A DNA stretch of 45,517 nt, from contig CANJPX010000020.1 of the NCBI GenBank assembly GCA_947476185.1, forward strand, positions 1-45,517. Reading direction: 5' to 3'. Numbering within the stretch: position 1 is the stretch's first letter; each line of letters starts with the position of its first letter. The notes below the pieces were generated by a model. That model saw only the letters and a list, made by a program, of their open reading frames with translations, did not search any database and was not told the origin of the DNA. The stretch comes from Bacteroidota bacterium (GTDB lineage: Bacteria > Bacteroidota > Bacteroidia > 2-12-FULL-35-15). The position numbers and the translations under genes are program-made. This document shows positions 16,871 through 27,600 of the stretch, piece after piece.

Positions 16871-17830
16871 TTACAATTTATTTAATTTCAGTTTCCAAAC
16901 AAAGCCCGACCCGATTAAAGCCGGAATTGCCAAATTGATGATCCATAAAAATAAGGATGCTGCTAAAATGGATGAATGGACAGAACAAATAGTTCCAAAA
17001 AAATATATAGCAACACCTGCCCTCACCGCTATTTCAGTCAAAGCAAAGGTAGGTATAGCAGATGTAACAAAAAAAGTTAGTGCTATTAATGAAAATGAAA
17101 TTATCAACCCCCCGTTTATTCCAAACAAACGTAGCGCTAAATAATATTGAATTGAAAAAACAATATACCGGAAAACAGAAATACAAAAAGCAGAACTCAA
17201 TTCCTTTTTTGAATAGACATTCATTATTTCAATATTTTTTTTGATACTGATAAAAGTTGTTTTTCTATTCAGGATCACAAAAACTAAAAAAGCTGTTACA
17301 ATAAAAACCAATGCCAATAATAAATACAATGCCTTTAATGAATAAAAATGCTCGACTTGAAAAACGTTGAACTGCATTTTTTTCAATATAAAATAGGCAA
17401 TAACACCTGCAATGATGGTTACGGATAATTGAATTACACTTCCGATAATACTCATTATAGAAGCTTTGATTTTATCCGCCTTTTCTAAAAAAAAAACACG
17501 ACCGGCAAATTCTCCTACTCTATTGGGTGTAAAAATGCTGATTGTTACTCCGGAAAATATTCCTTTTAAGGATGACGAAAATGTTATTAATTCAAGAGGA
17601 GCAATAAGCAGTTTCCATTTGAATGCTTCCAGACTCCAATTCACAAACATTAAAAGAAAAATTGTAATGGTATAGATCTTATTATCCGATGAAAATAAAT
17701 GAGGAAAATCAAATACTACAGAAGACTGTTGCAACTTATCCCAGATATAATAAAAAGACAAAAATAAAATTAGCGACTTTATGAAAAGACTTATAACTTT
17801 GTAGAAGAGCGTATTTTTGGCGGCTTTCAT
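16871..17830 (-). CDS. Lysylphosphatidylglycerol synthase transmembrane-region / UPF0104 family protein
   Basis: This is a 319-residue integral membrane protein with about eight hydrophobic segments. It resembles the flippase-like half of MprF and the AglD/UPF0104 family. The motif FTPNRVGEFAGRVFFLEK (about residues 99-116) and the late phrase AIPTFALTEIAVRAGVAIYFF are typical. In this family it is often paired with a glycosyltransferase, as here, and is thought to help move or synthesise lipid-linked molecules. It is the first gene of the three-gene minus-strand run ending with the OppC permease and is divergent from ruvC by 80 bases. Confidence 0.8.
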   Translation of the reverse strand: MKAAKNTLFYKVISLFIKSLILFLSFYYIWDKLQQSSVVFDFPHLFSSDNKIYTITIFLLMFVNWSLEAFKWKLLIAPLELITFSSSLKGIFSGVTISIFTPNRVGEFAGRVFFLEKADKIKASIMSIIGSVIQLSVTIIAGVIAYFILKKMQFNVFQVEHFYSLKALYLLLALVFIVTAFLVFVILNRKTTFISIKKNIEIMNVYSKKELSSAFCISVFRYIVFSIQYYLALRLFGINGGLIISFSLIALTFFVTSAIPTFALTEIAVRAGVAIYFFGTICSVHSSILAASLFLWIINLAIPALIGSGFVWKLKLNKL

Positions 17831-17910
17831 TATCAGACAATATTAGCAAAAAGAGAGCGTAATTTCACGAATGAATTACAAATCTTAAACAAAAGATACG
17901 AATTACAAAT

Positions 17911-18465
17911 TTGAATACAACTGATAAAATTATTTTAGGCATCGACCCTGGCACCAATGTCATGGGCTATGGACTTATTCATGTTAAAGGAACAAAGATC
18001 GAATTGATCGTGATGGGTGTTTTGCGATTAGAAAAAGTGACTGATCCTGCATTGAAATTAAAAAAAATATTTGATCGTGTGGTATCCCTGATCGATGAAT
18101 ACAAACCCGATGAATTGGCAATCGAGGCTCCGTTCTTCGGAAAAAATGTTCAGTCCATGTTAAAATTAGGACGTGCTCAGGGAGTTGCAATTGCAGGAGC
18201 CTTATCTAGAAATCTAACTATCAATGAATATTCCCCAAAAAAAATAAAACAATCGGTCACAGGAAGTGGAAATGCGTCAAAAGAGCAAGTTGCCGCGATG
18301 CTGAAAACGCTTTTAAATTTCAAGGAAACACCTGAATTTCTGGATGCAACAGACGGGTTGGCTGCTGCGGTTTGCCACCATTTTCAACGGAAACCAGGTT
18401 CTGCAAAAAAATCCTATACAGGCTGGAAAGCTTTCTTAGCTGAAAACCCAGAAAAGAAAGGGTAA
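17911..18465 (+). CDS. ruvC: Holliday junction endonuclease RuvC
   Basis: RuvC cuts Holliday junctions formed in recombination, together with RuvAB. All four acidic active-site residues are present: D12 in [14 protein letters not shown]72 in [11 protein letters not shown], and D145 and D148 in [13 protein letters not shown]. The length (184) is normal. The start is TTG: the only in-frame ATG downstream falls inside the first active-site motif, and an in-frame stop lies upstream at 17872. The gene converges with the HIT gene, the two stops being one base apart. The partner genes ruvA and ruvB are not in the window. Confidence 0.96.
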   Translation: MNTTDKIILGIDPGTNVMGYGLIHVKGTKIELIVMGVLRLEKVTDPALKLKKIFDRVVSLIDEYKPDELAIEAPFFGKNVQSMLKLGRAQGVAIAGALSRNLTINEYSPKKIKQSVTGSGNASKEQVAAMLKTLLNFKETPEFLDATDGLAAAVCHHFQRKPGSAKKSYTGWKAFLAENPEKKG

Positions 18466-18466
18466 A

Positions 18467-18859
18467 TTACAAGCTCGATATTATCATTTCAGCCATTGCG
18501 GATAATTCATCTGCTGTTGGTTTTATTTTTGGCTGGGTAAAATTTACATCATTAGCCGTATTCATAGGAACAAGGTGGATATGAGCATGGGGTACTTCTA
18601 ATCCGATAACAGCAACGCCTATCCTTTTACAAACAACAGCGGCCTTTTGCGCTTTGGCAATTTTTTTTGCAAAGAGCATCATAGCCGATAACTCACTATC
18701 CTCCATATCAAAAATATAGTCGACCTCATTTTTTGGAACAACAAGAACATGCCCGTGGACCAATGGAAAAACATCTAGAAAAGCTAAAAACTTATCGTTT
18801 TCGGCAATTTTATAACAAGGGATTTCTCCATTTATGATCTTGGTAAAAATACTTGCCAT
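18467..18859 (-). CDS. HIT-family (HINT-type) nucleotide-binding hydrolase
   Basis: A 130-residue protein with the histidine triad HAHIHL (H91, H93, H95), which forms the nucleotidyl intermediate in purine nucleoside phosphoramidate and AMP-lysine hydrolysis. The early block IPCYKIAENDKFLAFLDVFP and the strand HGHVLVVPKNE are standard for the HINT branch. The start ATG lies one base after the greA stop, so it is very likely cotranscribed and coupled to greA. The physiological substrate is not known for most bacterial members. Confidence 0.95.
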   Translation of the reverse strand: MASIFTKIINGEIPCYKIAENDKFLAFLDVFPLVHGHVLVVPKNEVDYIFDMEDSELSAMMLFAKKIAKAQKAAVVCKRIGVAVIGLEVPHAHIHLVPMNTANDVNFTQPKIKPTADELSAMAEMIISSL

Positions 18860-18860
18860 T

Positions 18861-19334
18861 TTATCTGGAAAGTTCTATAATTTCAAATTTCATTGTTCCG
18901 GAAGGAACCTTGATATCGGCAAAGTCGCCGACTTTTTTACCTAACAAACCTTTTCCAATCGGAGAGTCGACCGAAATTTTTCCGGCTTTCAAGTCTGCTT
19001 CATTTTCGGCAACGAGTGTATAGGTCATTGTTGCACTATTGGCAACATTTTTTATTTTTACTTTTGAGAGAATCAGCACTTTGGTCATATCCAATGTAGA
19101 TTCATCAATTAAGCGGGCATTGCTCAACACAATTTCCATCTTGGAGATCTTAAGTTCTAAAAGGCCTTGCGCCTCTTTTGCGGCATCATATTCAGCATTT
19201 TCAGACAGATCACCTTTATCTCTTGCTTCGGCTATCTGTTTTGAAATATAGGCACGATCATGCACTTTCAATTGGTGCAATTCACCTTTCAGCTTCTTTA
19301 AACCTTCTTCTGTAAAATAAGAAATTGTTGACAT
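18861..19334 (-). CDS. greA: Transcription elongation factor GreA
   Basis: GreA enters the RNA polymerase secondary channel and triggers cleavage of backtracked RNA. The 157-residue product has the N-terminal coiled coil with the acidic tip GDLSENAEYDAAKE, where D42 and E45 are the metal-coordinating pair, and the C-terminal FKBP-like domain ending VPSGTMKFEIIELSR. The block SPIGKGLLGKKVGD is typical. The GC-rich hairpin at 19362-19395 lies in its upstream region. Confidence 0.97.
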   Translation of the reverse strand: MSTISYFTEEGLKKLKGELHQLKVHDRAYISKQIAEARDKGDLSENAEYDAAKEAQGLLELKISKMEIVLSNARLIDESTLDMTKVLILSKVKIKNVANSATMTYTLVAENEADLKAGKISVDSPIGKGLLGKKVGDFADIKVPSGTMKFEIIELSR

Positions 19335-19361
19335 GTTAATGTATATTGATTAAAACAGAAA

Positions 19362-19395
19362 CGAATCCCGCCCCGAGTTCTCGGGGCGGGACTCG
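19362..19395 (-). repeat. GC-rich perfect hairpin between the PorV-like gene and greA
   Basis: TCCCGCCCCGAG (19366-19377) pairs perfectly with CTCGGGGCGGGA (19380-19391). Outside one mismatch, CGA (19362-19364) and TCG (19393-19395) extend the stem. It is far more GC-rich than its surroundings. On the minus strand it follows the PorV-like stop by 30 bases and is trailed by a loose T-rich stretch. It may act as a terminator or attenuator, or be a copy of a dispersed palindromic repeat. Confidence 0.75.
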
Positions 19396-19424
19396 CCATT
19401 GATTACAAATGTAATAAAAATATT

Positions 19425-20504
19425 TTACAAGTTGATTCTTGCTCCAAAAGAGTGTGTTCCCTGGAATGGATCAGTTGCTCTATAAGAATAATCTATTGCA
19501 AAAGTAGATTTGTTTTTTCCGAAAGGAATTTCAACTGTAAAACCTGCACTAGGTCCTGTAAATACAGTAGTTCGTTTATCTTTGTTTCTGATATCCTTCT
19601 CGTGACAATATCCAACACGCACCATTACTATATTTTTCCAGCCATATTCCAAACCAATTTTCAAGTTGTTTTTCTCAAAAGAGTTCGAAGTAAAAGCTCC
19701 CATAGCAGTAAGTCTATGAGTTTTCATAGAAACAGTATCTTTCTTCAAATAAAAATCATATCCGCATCCAATATTTAACAAAGAAGGTAACTCAAACTGA
19801 GCCGTCCTGTTTTCAACAGTGTAGGTTACATTTTGCGTACTTCCAGGGATCTCCGCTTTCATTGATAAACCATCACCACTAAATTTCATTCGAGGCCCAA
19901 CATTCTTTAAGGAAATACCAAATTTCATTTGATTGTATTTACCTGTTACATATTGAATACCTGCATCAAAAGCGACACCTCTAGCACTAACGTTTGCGGT
20001 TCTTTCAGAGATCACTTTTAAAGCCAAACCTCCATAAATATTATCTGAAAATCCTTTTGAATAAGATAAACCAATATTCACAAATTGAGGTGAGAAAGTT
20101 CCAATACCTCCTTCAGGATTATCGACTGTAGTAATAGGAATATCACCAAAATCCATTGACATGATAGATAATCCGATAGCACCAGTTTCACCAACTCGTT
20201 GCGTTAATCCAAAGGCATTGATATTAATATCAGTACCTTTTAACCAATTTGTGCGAGTAAATAGGATCTCAGTCTTCTTAGTAAATGCTGTACCGGCAAC
20301 ATTCAAAAAAGTTGCTTCCAAACCTCTTGCTCCTGCTATATTAGAACCAGCCCATCCGGAGCTACGCGCCCAAGGGTTTATCAACAATTCGGTTGCACCA
20401 GCCTGCCCGGAACGATCGGGGTTACCTGCTAATAAATTATTAGTTGGCAATATGAACAAGCCTGCAAGGGCTATTGGTGCTACAATTTTATTATATTTTT
20501 TCAT
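19425..20504 (-). CDS. PorV/PorQ-family outer-membrane protein
   Basis: This 359-residue protein has a signal peptide (about 1-26, ending LLAG) and a body of alternating beta strands ending in the outer-membrane style HSFGARINL. The phrases GATELLINPWARSSGWAGSNIAGARGLEATFLNVAG and GIGLS-like strands are typical of the PorV/PorQ family of FadL-like barrels. In T9SS, PorV receives cargo from the translocon and passes it to the sortase at the cell surface. This copy sits in a run with a large T9SS cargo protein and a TonB receptor rather than with T9SS core genes, so it is likely a dedicated paralogue rather than PorV itself. The spacing to the cargo gene is 49 bases. Confidence 0.82.
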   Translation of the reverse strand: MKKYNKIVAPIALAGLFILPTNNLLAGNPDRSGQAGATELLINPWARSSGWAGSNIAGARGLEATFLNVAGTAFTKKTEILFTRTNWLKGTDININAFGLTQRVGETGAIGLSIMSMDFGDIPITTVDNPEGGIGTFSPQFVNIGLSYSKGFSDNIYGGLALKVISERTANVSARGVAFDAGIQYVTGKYNQMKFGISLKNVGPRMKFSGDGLSMKAEIPGSTQNVTYTVENRTAQFELPSLLNIGCGYDFYLKKDTVSMKTHRLTAMGAFTSNSFEKNNLKIGLEYGWKNIVMVRVGYCHEKDIRNKDKRTTVFTGPSAGFTVEIPFGKNKSTFAIDYSYRATDPFQGTHSFGARINL

Positions 20505-20553
20505 ATCTTGATATTTATGAATCTTTTTCTATTACAAATTAACTCTTCTAAAA

Positions 20554-23500
20554 CTAGTATGAATCCAAATCGATCGGACGTAAAACACCAAACCATTTTA
20601 ATGTTTTTTCACCTACATCAGGAACTTTTATGTAAATGATATACATGCCGCTAGCAATAGGAACTCTGGCTTGATTTTTCAAATCCCAATCCAACGATGT
20701 TTTAGAATCATCTTTTGCATATTTTCTAATTAAGGTACCATTCAAAGTATAAATTGAAATGTTACATTTTTCAGGAAGATTAGTGATTTTAACAATGTTC
20801 TCCAAGGCCTTCTTTTCATATCCGGAATATGCATAATAAGGGTTCGGAACAATATTGATCAAATCAAGTGCATTTTTAGCTATTGTAGCATCATTTTTAT
20901 GAGTTTCAATATCTGATGTATTAAATGAGTACAATGGATAATTTTTATTTTGAGGAGACATCGAGCTATCGGCTGATGTTAAAACAGATGTTGAATACCC
21001 TTTAAAATATGGCTTTGCAACTCTTATTCTATATTGAACAGTAGTTTCAAGCAAAGAATGGCCTACTGCTAACAAAGGAATATTCACCCACATTGCATCA
21101 GTAAAAACTTCACGTTTATAAGCATCGCTTGTCCCTCCTACTCCACCACCTGCAGTTACTGCGGCCAAAAGTAAATCATGTAATACTTTACCTTGATCAT
21201 AACGAGGTACATCTTTAGGCATATTTGGCAATAGTGCATCAGATGAAGGGAATATCGCATCTCCATTGTGACCAAAAACATATACATAGTGTTTTCCACC
21301 AAAAATAGGATCACCACTTGGGGCATATCTTGTTCCAGTTGGATTCCATTTCATATCATTTCCATTGTCAGAAACTAACCAAGAATCTTCACCAAAAGCC
21401 ATATTTAAGCGTTCACCAGTTTCAATATTAATTGCATATCCTGGAAACCATCCCATTCCCGTTAAACCATTAAGGTCACCTTCGGCTGCATTATAACCAC
21501 TTTGTCCTGTTGATTTACCACTTTTATCTACAGAAGCATGCGATCGCATGAATAATTTTCTGGTATTCCCTTCAGCTAACGTTTTATCGTCACACTCTTC
21601 TAGCACAGGGCAGCGTGTCCATAAAGATTGATCCGAAGTAAGAACTACGTCAACCGAAGCTAAATTTGCGATTTTATTTAAGGAAATAGTTGTTGTCCAA
21701 GCAGGTGCTCCTTTCGTATAAACTGAAGTTGCAATAGGATCAGTTGCTAACCCTGTTGCACAAACACGGTATGGCCCCCAAGTTTTACCAATAATATTTT
21801 CAAAATCCTGATTAAGATCAACACCTGCTCCAGAAGCATCATTATAAATATTGTCAGGAGCAGTAAACACAGCTGAACCGGAACGAATCCAATTTGAATA
21901 GGTGGTTCCTTCTTCATCTGCTAAACCGGATATCCATTGTTTTGTATTATCAGCAAAAGAAATAGTTCCTTCTAGGAAGCCTCCTTTTATTGACGTTGCT
22001 GAACCTGGATCACTAGTATAATTAACATTCACAGAAATCCCCCAAGTAGGAATTGAAGTGGCAGAAGTAATAGAAAGTGAAGGTTGACCATTAATAATTT
22101 GTTCATTAGGAACAGCGATACTCTTTTCAGAAAAAACCGTTTCTCCAGTTGTTAGATTCTTTAATTGCCAAAGTGATGAATCCTGAGGAATATATGCCCC
22201 AACACCAAATTTCGAATATTTAGGAATTAATTTAAATTCGAAACTGTTATTAATAGGTACGTTCAATGGATCAACAACTTTAATATTTACTGGACCATGC
22301 GTATTCTCGTATATTGGATTAACAGAACGAGAAGTGCTCAATATTTCAGAAATAGTTCCTGCGGTTAGGTCAAGGACATTACCTCCATTTCCATGTCCTT
22401 CAACACGAGTCAATTTTGGACCCATACCATACGTTGAATGAGCTTCTGTTCCTCCTAATTCAGGAGAAGGTATGTGAGGAATTGCTGAATGGTTGAAACC
22501 ATTAGTACCATCGGCAGACTTATTACCTGAAATAAAAGGTAAATAATCTTTTGGAATACTGTAATTCGGTGTTACCAATGTTGGCGAATAGCCATAAGCC
22601 ACAACTGCAAAATAATACGTTTTATGATTCACTAACTTTGTATTCCCGATAGCAAATTTATCATCAGTAAAAGATAAAGAGTGAACCACTCCTATATCAG
22701 AACCATTTACCATTTCTTGCGGAACTAAAGCTTGTAACGCCACATCATTATTGAAGTTAACGATTTGTTTCACATTATCTGTCTTATCACACTGCAGAAT
22801 AATACGAGCCTTATCTACATTATAAAGGTCAGAAGCTGTCACCAATTCATCTTTTAATTGATAAACAATATACCCTTGAAAACGATAAAGTGAATCACTA
22901 CCTGTTGATTTATCATAATCCTCAGAATAATTTTCGTTGAAGTTATTAGAAGTTGAAGGATTTGTCCATGTTAAGATCAACTCATTCGCTAATTCTTGTA
23001 TTGCTAAATTAGGAGAATCAGGTCCTGTTAACACAGCAAAACAGTTATTAAATAAATCTTGCGCTTTTGCATCAGCTCCTTTCATTAAGGTTACTGAAGC
23101 CAAATTACCACCTTGACTAGCTCTTGCCCACACTAACCCAATTGTAACTGTATTAACAGCCCCTGGTTGCAATGTAAAAGGGCCAGCACTTTGCAGGAAA
23201 CGTCTATCAGCTGGGATATCAGCACTTGTCTCTTCGCTCCAAGGAGCCAATGTACTACCACCAGTACCAAATCCGGTTGGATCAGATGCGCCTGGAAACA
23301 TATAATCACAAGCAGCACCAGTTAAGTGACCTGTTCCACCATAAGTGATTGGTGTACCATCTTTCCATGAACCAGCTAAATAATTATAAAAATCAACAGC
23401 TCCACTAGGATTACCAGTAAACGAGAAATCGTTATTGTAATAAACAAATTTCGCCATACCAAGTCGTTCGTTATCTGCCGTTCCGTCACCATAATTTACA

Positions 23501-24618
23501 AAACTTGCAGGAACTGATGCTGCTGGGTCATCTGCCCCATTTGGATCAGCAAAAGGACCTTCGAAGAAATCACAACCAATAGCAGGAGGGTTTACACCAT
23601 AAGGAATCTGACCTGAAGGAGGATTGTCATCCACCAAGTCACCATTGTAACAATAACCCAAACCTAATCCAACATCACAACCAACAAAATCGTCAGAAGC
23701 AGAACCTAAATCTGGATCCACCCAAACACCAAAGAATGTACTATCTAAACGGAATGAAGATTTATTAATTACTTTATAATGATAGAAAGTCATATTATTG
23801 ATCTCATTATTCGTTTGGAAAGCAAAAGCCTGAGCTTGAATTTCTAAGCCAATTGAAGAACCTCCAGTTTCGCTATGCACATTCCCTTTATCGTTGAACA
23901 CCCAAAATAACACCTGATCACCGAATAATTCGGCATCACAAGCAGATTGGCCAGCAGGACGGGTACCATCACCTAACCAAAAATCAGGGTAATCACCTGT
24001 ATAAGGATCATAAAGACCATCACCATTTGAATCGTAAAAAGGAGCCATTGGTTGACCTTCCGGACCTGTTGCAGGCCAGTTGTAGATCACATCCATTGCA
24101 GACGCATCTGTTGGGTTAGTTCCTGATCCTCCTGTTAAATTAAACCAGTCAATATACGTTTTTACATCTCCCTTATTAATTTTATAAAACTTGTCCCATG
24201 TTAGACAGGTTGCTGCTTCAGTTGTTGCCGAAGATGTTAATGGGCCTGGCCAAAAATCGTTACCAGTTTGACGGTAGGTCATTGCAGCGATTTTTAAAGT
24301 ATTGCTAGCATCTATCCCACCGATCCACAAAGAACCTGCAAACAAGGATGTAGGACCATTAGCACCTGCAGCAGGTTTTGGAACCAGATACTTTCCATCC
24401 GTCAAATTCCACCACATATCACCACCGGTTAAAATGGTAGCTCTAACATTATTAATATCCAAATCTTCTTTTGCTGCAGCCGGGGCACACAACGTCATAA
24501 CAGATTTGACTTGACTGTGGGATGTTGCAATTGGCGTCCCTATATTTTCTCTAGCTTGTGCATCATAAGAAAATACAAAAACGCTTGCAGTGACGATTAA
24601 TTTGAAACGATTCTTCAT
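20554..24618 (-). CDS. Large secreted protein with T9SS C-terminal sorting domain
   Basis: The 1354-residue protein starts with a signal peptide (MKNRFKLIVTASVFVF through DAQA). The long middle region has no recognised enzyme domain. It contains a calcium-loop-like DSNGDGLYDPYTGDYPDF (about residues 200-217), a fibronectin-like segment (PNLAIQELANELILTWTNPS) and many aromatic beta strands. The last 100 residues start with the sorting-domain mark NIVPNPYYAYSGYE and end in SGMYIIYIKV, a short turn, then KWFGVLRPIDLDSY. It would be exported by T9SS and anchored or released at the surface. An ATG seven codons upstream (24639) is in frame but adds LLNNNN before the signal peptide, so 24618 is preferred. 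It lies 44 bases after the receptor gene. Confidence 0.85.
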   Translation of the reverse strand: MKNRFKLIVTASVFVFSYDAQARENIGTPIATSHSQVKSVMTLCAPAAAKEDLDINNVRATILTGGDMWWNLTDGKYLVPKPAAGANGPTSLFAGSLWIGGIDASNTLKIAAMTYRQTGNDFWPGPLTSSATTEAATCLTWDKFYKINKGDVKTYIDWFNLTGGSGTNPTDASAMDVIYNWPATGPEGQPMAPFYDSNGDGLYDPYTGDYPDFWLGDGTRPAGQSACDAELFGDQVLFWVFNDKGNVHSETGGSSIGLEIQAQAFAFQTNNEINNMTFYHYKVINKSSFRLDSTFFGVWVDPDLGSASDDFVGCDVGLGLGYCYNGDLVDDNPPSGQIPYGVNPPAIGCDFFEGPFADPNGADDPAASVPASFVNYGDGTADNERLGMAKFVYYNNDFSFTGNPSGAVDFYNYLAGSWKDGTPITYGGTGHLTGAACDYMFPGASDPTGFGTGGSTLAPWSEETSADIPADRRFLQSAGPFTLQPGAVNTVTIGLVWARASQGGNLASVTLMKGADAKAQDLFNNCFAVLTGPDSPNLAIQELANELILTWTNPSTSNNFNENYSEDYDKSTGSDSLYRFQGYIVYQLKDELVTASDLYNVDKARIILQCDKTDNVKQIVNFNNDVALQALVPQEMVNGSDIGVVHSLSFTDDKFAIGNTKLVNHKTYYFAVVAYGYSPTLVTPNYSIPKDYLPFISGNKSADGTNGFNHSAIPHIPSPELGGTEAHSTYGMGPKLTRVEGHGNGGNVLDLTAGTISEILSTSRSVNPIYENTHGPVNIKVVDPLNVPINNSFEFKLIPKYSKFGVGAYIPQDSSLWQLKNLTTGETVFSEKSIAVPNEQIINGQPSLSITSATSIPTWGISVNVNYTSDPGSATSIKGGFLEGTISFADNTKQWISGLADEEGTTYSNWIRSGSAVFTAPDNIYNDASGAGVDLNQDFENIIGKTWGPYRVCATGLATDPIATSVYTKGAPAWTTTISLNKIANLASVDVVLTSDQSLWTRCPVLEECDDKTLAEGNTRKLFMRSHASVDKSGKSTGQSGYNAAEGDLNGLTGMGWFPGYAINIETGERLNMAFGEDSWLVSDNGNDMKWNPTGTRYAPSGDPIFGGKHYVYVFGHNGDAIFPSSDALLPNMPKDVPRYDQGKVLHDLLLAAVTAGGGVGGTSDAYKREVFTDAMWVNIPLLAVGHSLLETTVQYRIRVAKPYFKGYSTSVLTSADSSMSPQNKNYPLYSFNTSDIETHKNDATIAKNALDLINIVPNPYYAYSGYEKKALENIVKITNLPEKCNISIYTLNGTLIRKYAKDDSKTSLDWDLKNQARVPIASGMYIIYIKVPDVGEKTLKWFGVLRPIDLDSY

Positions 24619-24662
24619 ATTGTTATTATTAAGTAGCATTATAAATTCTTAGAAAGATATTA

Positions 24663-27600
24663 TTAAAAATCAAGTAATAATCCGAGACGAATTACTCGTG
24701 GACGGCTATAATTACTTGGGTTATTATTTTTAACTGAATAAAGATCTCTAAATGATTCCGGGCTGTTTTGACTTGAAATAAGTGTTTGAGCTTCGGAAGA
24801 ATTCAAATAACCATCATCATTAGGGTTACCAGTAGCCTTATAAACAGCTAAAATATTTTTTGTATTCAACAAATTCAATACTTGCAGATAAATAGTCAAG
24901 TTGGCTGTTTTCTTTTCTTCGCCATCTTTTTTGCCTTTCCAATTCAACTCAATATGTTTATCTACGCGCAAGTCCATTTTGTAAGACCAAGGTAAATTAG
25001 ATCCATTAATTTGACCATCGAGTGCAGTGTTTCCACCACCGATACCAAACTGACCCTCGTGCGTGATGTTTGCCTGCTTACTATATGGAGTTCCAGAACC
25101 CGCTCTAAATACAACATTAGCTCCAACATCTTCCAAAACACTGATTACTTTTTGATTGTCTTTTCCTTTGTGAAGAGTTAAATGAGGACCACGATAATCT
25201 TTTCCAAGGCCAAAACGATAATCTATGTTTAAAGTAATGGTGTGACGTTGGTCAAAATCCAAGGCGTGAGTAGTTCTTAAATTAGGCACACCTGAAGAAA
25301 CAAGGTTTTGCCCGTCTGAAGTACTTGAACCAGTTCCATCCGCAAATTGCAAGGTATAACTTGCATTTAAAGAGACCCCTGTAGCTGTTCTTCTAAGATC
25401 ATATGCAATAGACAAGCCTTTTACAGTTCCAAAATCCACGTTTGCGAAAGATTTATAGGTGGTAGGATAAGCTTGTACAACAGATGTTGTTTGAACCAGA
25501 TCTTTTAACTCACGATAAAACAATGACAATTGCAAAGAAGAATTTTTCTTCTCATTTAATACTTGTTGGTAACCCAATTCATAGTCTGTGGTTTTTTCAG
25601 CCTTCAAATCAGGATTATTTACATAACCGTCCTGATTATTTATTACACCTTGATATTGCAAAGGATCCAACCTGTTATATGTTGGAGGACGTTGTGTCAA
25701 TACATCATAGTGAGCATAAAAATTCGCTACATCAGAAATAGGAAATGAAAATGCGATACGAGGCATAACATTTATTTGTGGCACATAATCTTTAAATACT
25801 TTTGAAGTAAGCGTTTTATCGCTTGGATTAACCAAATACGGTTGAACCTGTCCGGCACCTTGACCGAATGAAGCACTTGGATCAGAAACCTCCACTCCAC
25901 TAGCATTGTACCAAGTATCACCATCACGGTAACCAACAACTTGGTTAACACTTGGATTTGCAGCATCTTCAACATATACAATATAATCATCTCCAATATT
26001 AGAAGGTTTGCCAGGAATAGAAAGTTCACCAGCAGTTTTTGCTTCATACAATAAGTATTTATCTTTTAATACTTTTTGATTTGCATCAAAACGATCGATT
26101 CGGACTCCCACATTAAACTTCAAATCTTTGAAATCAAAATGATCCTGAATATAACCGGCAATATAAATAGGGCGATATGCTCCGATATCACGTGTTAAAT
26201 TCCCTTTGTCGTCTGTTTTTGTAAAGAAATCATCTAAACTAGGACTACCTTTTGTTTTCTTACCGGTATGATCATAACCGAAATAAGAAACAACACCAGT
26301 ACCACCGATATTTAACATATCATCGGCACTAAACATATCAAGACTATACAAGCTTTTATCGTAAGAGTCAACATCTAACCAATCCAATCCATTTACATTA
26401 TAACCCAATTTTTCTCTCAAACTCTTATCGAATTGTGTTTGCTGGCCATCATTCATACGATTGAAATCATAATAAGCATAAGGACTAACAGATCCATCAG
26501 GAAAATAATGGATATCGGTATTTAGTGTTGCATCAAAAATACTATCATCTTGCAAATTGGTAAGGTGGTAGTTTGCCAATTCTCTCATTCTCGTCCATAA
26601 ACCAATCGGATTTAAATTATACTGACTTTCAACACGTTGTTCATATTCAAATCCTACCTGAATTGCATGTCTTTTAATATCTGCAGAAAAGTTTGCAAAC
26701 ACACGGAATTGCGATTTATCTTCAAGTAAATAACCATTGTACTGACGGCCTGTATTGTACCATGCAGAATAAACGTTTCTAGGTCTGTCGCCATTAGCAA
26801 GACCTAAACCAGCTTGAACATCATAAATATTAACAACATTCGATGCTCCAAAATAATCATAGAATTGGGTAGTATAAGGAGTACCTGTTGGATTAGCATC
26901 GCCAGGAGAGAAAGAAAGATTTACATCCTGATAACCATTCATAAAAAAACCACTAACAGTATCCTTTTTCCCATCCCCGTCAACATCGTACAAATCTCTT
27001 GTCTCCGGCTGATATGACTTTTCTTTTGTTTGAACAAATTTCCCAATGTATCCATAATCAAAGAAATTATCCTTGTGGGTATCATCTTCCGTTTTTTTGG
27101 TCGTTTTTTCATAGCCTGCCTGTAATGTGAAATAAGCATTCTTTATTACCGAGGAAGATTTCTCTTCTTCTTTTGTTGAAGCAGAATTGAACTTTTGAGT
27201 TAATTTACCATAAACTCTCCATGTATTAGATGTAACTTGAGCATTATTGGAAGGGTTAAACAATGCGTATTCATAAGTAAATGCATGATTTTTATTATAA
27301 TCAACAGAGCCTCCAAAAGTAATACTCATATTTGTAGATGGTTGATATTGCAATTTACCAGTCAAGCTCATAGATTTTGAATCTACGTTATTTCGAGCTT
27401 TAATTTTCTCCAAATCGTTCATTGTAACGTATTCAGAATTCAAAACATAACCAGCTCCTTGTGGAGATGGACGAAGAGGCGCATTTTCCAATTCAGCTAA
27501 TTTATCAGGATTAACCTGATAGAATCCAACAGCTGATGGATCAGGATCTTTTTCTGAAACATACTGTCCGGCAACACTAAATCCTAACACTGATTTGTTT

